Assembly: GCF_039812505.1 (NCBI RefSeq)
Contig: NZ_JBDIAQ010000039.1
Coordinates: 1-26,968 of the forward strand
DNA: 26,968 nt
Source of the DNA: Intrasporangium_A sp039812505
Lineage (GTDB): Bacteria; Actinomycetota; Actinomycetes; Actinomycetales; Dermatophilaceae
Reading direction: 5' to 3'
In this document: one piece after another, positions 24,588 through 26,968 of the stretch
How the letters are laid out: each line of letters opens with the position of its first letter
Position numbering within the stretch: position 1 is the stretch's first letter
The notes under the pieces: model-generated
Told to the model about the DNA's origin: nothing
What the model saw: only the letters and a program-made list of their open reading frames with translations
Databases searched by the model: none
Program-made: the position numbers and the translations under genes

Positions 24588-26530
24588 AGGGCGACTTCAG
24601 CCGGTCGACGTACCGGCCGGCCAACCACTACAGCAGCGTGCGGCTGCAACAGGGCCGGGTGCTGCTCGACGCGGAGTGGAACGAGCAGGCCGACCTGACG
24701 GCGCACGTGGACCGGACGACCGGCCGCGACGTGGTCGGCCGCACGGGCGCCCCGAAGCCCACCGACCCGGCGGTGCAGAACTTCGCGGTCTCGCTGGAGC
24801 CGGACGGGACCGACCTGCGCATCGCGCCCGGGCGGATCTACGTCGACGGGATCCTGTGCGAGAACGACGACCCGGCTGGGGTGCGCTACACGGCGCAGCC
24901 CGACCTGCCGGGGGCCGCCGTGCCGGACGCCGACGGCAGCTACGCGGTGTACCTGGACGTCTGGGAGCGGCACCTGACGGGGGTCGACCAGTACGGACCC
25001 GCCTTCCCGCCGCTGGTGGAGTCGGCCCTGCAGGGGCCCGACACGGCCACCCGCACCCGGGTGGTGTGGCAGGTGCGGCTGGCCCCGGTCGAAACCCTCG
25101 ACTGCGCCGCCTTCGTGCCCCCGACGGCGCCGACCGGGCGGCTGCGAGCCTCGGAGGTGCCCGTCACCGGGCCGGTCAACGACTGCTCGGTGCCCACCGG
25201 CGGCGGGTACCGGCGGCTCGAGAACCAGCTCTACCGCGTCGAGGTGCACGCGGGCTCGGAGGCCGGGGCCCCCGTGCTGAAGTGGTCCCGGGACAACGCC
25301 TCGATCGTCTCGGCGGTCACCTCGGTGGACCCCGGGGCGCTGACCATCGTGGTCGCCGACGCCGGGCGGGACGACGTCCTCGGACTCGGCGCGGCCCGCT
25401 GGGTCGAGCTGACCGACGAGGAGCGGACCCTGTCCGGAGCGGCGGGCGCGCTGCTCGAGGTGGCTTCGGTGGTCGGGACGTCGGTGCTGGTGCAGAACCC
25501 CGACGGGCTCAGCCTCGCGACGGGCACGAACCCGACGCTGCGCCGCTGGGACGGCATGCTCACGCCGACCGTCGCGACCCCGACCGAGCTCGAGGACGGG
25601 GTGCAGGTCGAGATCGACGAGGGCACGTTCGCGGTCGGCGACTACTGGCTGGTGCCGGCCCGCACCGCGACCGGCAAGGTCGAGTGGCCGCGCGAGGGGA
25701 CCCCGGAGCAGAGCCGGTTCGAGACCCGGCACGGCACCGAGCACCACTACTGCGTGCTGGCCGTGGTCGGGTTCGCCGGCGGGACGTTCGGCGCGCCCGC
25801 CGACTGCCGTCGCCTCTTCCCGCCGCTGACCGCGATCGCCGCGTCGGACGTCGGCTACGACCCGTCGAGCTGCGCGAACCTGGCCGGCACGACGACCGTT
25901 CAGCAGGCGCTCGACGTGCTGTGCCAGGCCACGCCGGACGAGGACGAGAAGGGGATCCACGTCGAGAAGATCGCCTTCGTCGACGGGACCGAGCTGCGCA
26001 ACGACTCGCTCGTGCAGCCCGAGCAGCTGGCCAGCGGCATCGTGATCGCGTGCAGCGAGCAGCTCTTCCAGGGGAGCGTGCAGAACAAGCAGGGTCCGGA
26101 GAATCCGGTCTGCACCGTGACCCTGGACCTGCCGTGGCCGACGACCAACCTGGAGCGCGAGACGTGGGGGGTGCCGAGCTTCGGCGTCGTCGGGTTCGTG
26201 ACCATCACCATTGCGGCACAGGTGAACTCGGACAACAACTCGATCTTCTGGGTGCCGGTCGACGACCAGCCGAGCAACGCCAGGAACTGGCTGGCGACGA
26301 CGGTCCTGAAGGCCGTCGAGGGGCAGACCCACGGCCAGCTGCGGCGGCTGCTGTGCCGGCTGACGCTGAAGGGCAACTACATCTGGGGCCCGGGCGCGGA
26401 GCCGGAGCTGTACCTGGACGGCGAAGCGTTCGGCGCGCCGGGCGACGGCCACGTCGACACCCGGCTGCCGTCCGGCAACGGGCGCCGCGGAGGGGACTTC
26501 GAGATGTGGTTCTGGCTGGGACGCGAGTAG
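24584..26530 (+). CDS. DUF6519-type eCIS protein, last gene of the operon
   Basis: This is a 648-aa protein. The N-terminal region FSRSTYRPANHYSSVRLQQGRVLLDAEWNEQADL (about 5-38) is the signature of the DUF6519 family, which I know from eCIS and phage-tail-like loci. The following 350 residues are beta-rich (IAPGRIYVDGILCENDD, YAVYLDVWERHLT, YRRLENQLYRVEVH) and include several Cys. Residues about 450-648 are a different, family-variable region with Trp-rich strands. In the Afp order this is the fibre position, so the C-terminal part could act as the outer appendage or receptor-contact domain, but no fibre repeats or trimerisation motif are visible. The start overlaps the 29-aa ORF. It ends 39 bases before the stop of a convergent unrelated gene. 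Confidence 0.8.
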   Translation: MKGDFSRSTYRPANHYSSVRLQQGRVLLDAEWNEQADLTAHVDRTTGRDVVGRTGAPKPTDPAVQNFAVSLEPDGTDLRIAPGRIYVDGILCENDDPAGVRYTAQPDLPGAAVPDADGSYAVYLDVWERHLTGVDQYGPAFPPLVESALQGPDTATRTRVVWQVRLAPVETLDCAAFVPPTAPTGRLRASEVPVTGPVNDCSVPTGGGYRRLENQLYRVEVHAGSEAGAPVLKWSRDNASIVSAVTSVDPGALTIVVADAGRDDVLGLGAARWVELTDEERTLSGAAGALLEVASVVGTSVLVQNPDGLSLATGTNPTLRRWDGMLTPTVATPTELEDGVQVEIDEGTFAVGDYWLVPARTATGKVEWPREGTPEQSRFETRHGTEHHYCVLAVVGFAGGTFGAPADCRRLFPPLTAIAASDVGYDPSSCANLAGTTTVQQALDVLCQATPDEDEKGIHVEKIAFVDGTELRNDSLVQPEQLASGIVIACSEQLFQGSVQNKQGPENPVCTVTLDLPWPTTNLERETWGVPSFGVVGFVTITIAAQVNSDNNSIFWVPVDDQPSNARNWLATTVLKAVEGQTHGQLRRLLCRLTLKGNYIWGPGAEPELYLDGEAFGAPGDGHVDTRLPSGNGRRGGDFEMWFWLGRE

Positions 26531-26569
26531 GCCACTGGCACAAGGATGTCGGTCTCGTGCCGCCTGGAC

Positions 26570-26968
26570 TCAGCGTGGTCGGAGCGTGATGATCCGCACG
26601 ACCACGAGCCGCGACACATCGCCCCCACCGCCCGCGCCGGCGATGGGTGAGATCGCGCGGATACCGCTCCCGCCCGACCACCAGACCCCTTCGTGCGTCG
26701 CAACCTCGGTCCCGGCACCCGTGGTGCCGGTCGGCTCGGGCGCGAGCTGCCAGGCGCCGTGCAGGCTCATCACCAGTCCGGCACCGGCCGGCTCGAGCTC
26801 TCCGGCGTGATCGAGGACGACGACCTCGGCCCGGCACCGCGCCCGCCGGGTCATGACGTTGAAGTCCGTCGACTCGCCGCCGAGCCGCGCCGAGTCGATG
26901 GCGACGTCACCGCTGAAGCCGAACGGCTCCCCGACGGCGTCCAGGGCATGGTCCACGCCGGCTCCCCG
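26570..26968 (-). CDS. HutD/Ves-family protein, partial (N-terminus outside window)
   Basis: This is a minus-strand gene whose 5' part lies beyond the window edge; about 132 C-terminal residues are present. The frame stays open to the last base, and the first in-window residues read RGAGVDHALDAVGEPFGFSGD, followed by STDFNVMTRRARCRAEVVVLD. This matches the cupin-like HutD/Ves family, which has a GVD...FxGD...DFNxMxRR pattern. Family members are linked to histidine utilisation or stress responses in other bacteria; function here is unknown. The stop is at 26570-26572, convergent with the DUF6519 gene. Unlike everything before it, it is not part of the injection system and so marks the cluster boundary. 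An apparent GTG start at 26956 is internal. Confidence 0.7.
   Translation of the reverse strand, partial: RGAGVDHALDAVGEPFGFSGDVAIDSARLGGESTDFNVMTRRARCRAEVVVLDHAGELEPAGAGLVMSLHGAWQLAPEPTGTTGAGTEVATHEGVWWSGGSGIRAISPIAGAGGGGDVSRLVVVRIITLRPR

Noticed and set aside
1072..26530. Prophage or phage tail cluster
   Set aside because: No capsid, portal, terminase, integrase, holin or lysin genes are visible. The DUF4255, Afp15-like ATPase, DUF4157 and DUF6519 genes are eCIS markers.
26537..26561. Possible terminator between the DUF6519 gene and the convergent HutD-like gene (GGCAC/GTGCC)
   Set aside because: The stem is only 5 bp with a 15-base loop and no T-tract on either strand, too weak to call.
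26586..26810. Small plus-strand open frame after the operon
   Set aside because: It lies wholly opposite the HutD-like coding sequence, is Pro/Ser/Ala-rich and has no ribosome site or recognisable domain.
1..26968. CRISPR arrays, tRNA or rRNA genes, insertion sequences, attachment sites
   Set aside because: I looked for regularly spaced repeats, transposase motifs and RNA-gene signatures by eye and saw none; gene-free gaps are also too short to hold most of them.

Overview
The window is very GC-rich DNA with strong G/C third positions. Genes are packed with ATGA/GTGA overlaps and the cluster begins with a SARP/BTAD-type regulator. This points to a high-GC actinomycete (Actinomycetota); the sequence alone does not fix the genus. 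Almost the whole window is one plus-strand gene cluster for an extracellular contractile injection system (eCIS, the Afp/PVC/MAC/Streptomyces-CIS superfamily). It is not a complete prophage or a type VI system: no capsid, terminase, integrase, lysis or TssJLM genes are present.

Layout. 1-149: leader with no gene I can support. 150-944: small winged-helix plus BTAD (SARP-like) activator. 941-994: four direct repeats at exact 11-bp spacing, followed 8 bp later by a TAGCGT -10 element. This is the textbook architecture of a SARP operator and promoter, and it sits directly before the structural operon. 1072-3234: sheath and inner tube. 3249-5979: a double-CxxC protein of the type found beside eCIS tube genes, a disordered Pro/Ala/Arg-rich linker protein, and a DUF4255 (Afp16/Pvc16-like) terminator with an IPT/TIG-like extension. 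5976-7928: Afp15-like AAA+ ATPase.

7925-13602: an accessory block inserted between assembly and baseplate genes. It holds an 86-aa partner, a 902-aa DUF4157 (eCIS-core) protein with a possible Cys-His-Asn/Asp domain, a 729-aa protein with a gluzincin-like HExxH site, and a 166-aa orphan. These are the best candidates for cargo and cargo-handling proteins. 13599-24501: the baseplate and spike set, comprising tube-adaptor (Afp7-like), separate LysM protein, gp27-like hub, separate gp5/gpV-like spike, PAAR-like tip, gp25-like wedge, two gp6/J-like baseplate proteins, and a large gpI-like tail protein. 24498-24587: a tiny coupled ORF. 24584-26530: a DUF6519 protein closing the operon. 26570-26968: the 3' part of an unrelated convergent HutD/Ves-family gene, which marks the edge of the cluster.

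How it works together (inference from the family). The SARP-like protein would switch on one long, translationally coupled transcript. The sheath polymerises around the tube, is capped by the DUF4255 protein with ATPase help, and stands on a baseplate carrying a LysM-docked spike and PAAR-like tip. The DUF4157 and HExxH proteins would be loaded as payload. No clear Afp13-like receptor-binding fibre and no obvious coiled-coil tape measure are visible. This would fit a cytoplasmic Streptomyces-like CIS, or else a design in which other proteins in the cluster fill these roles.
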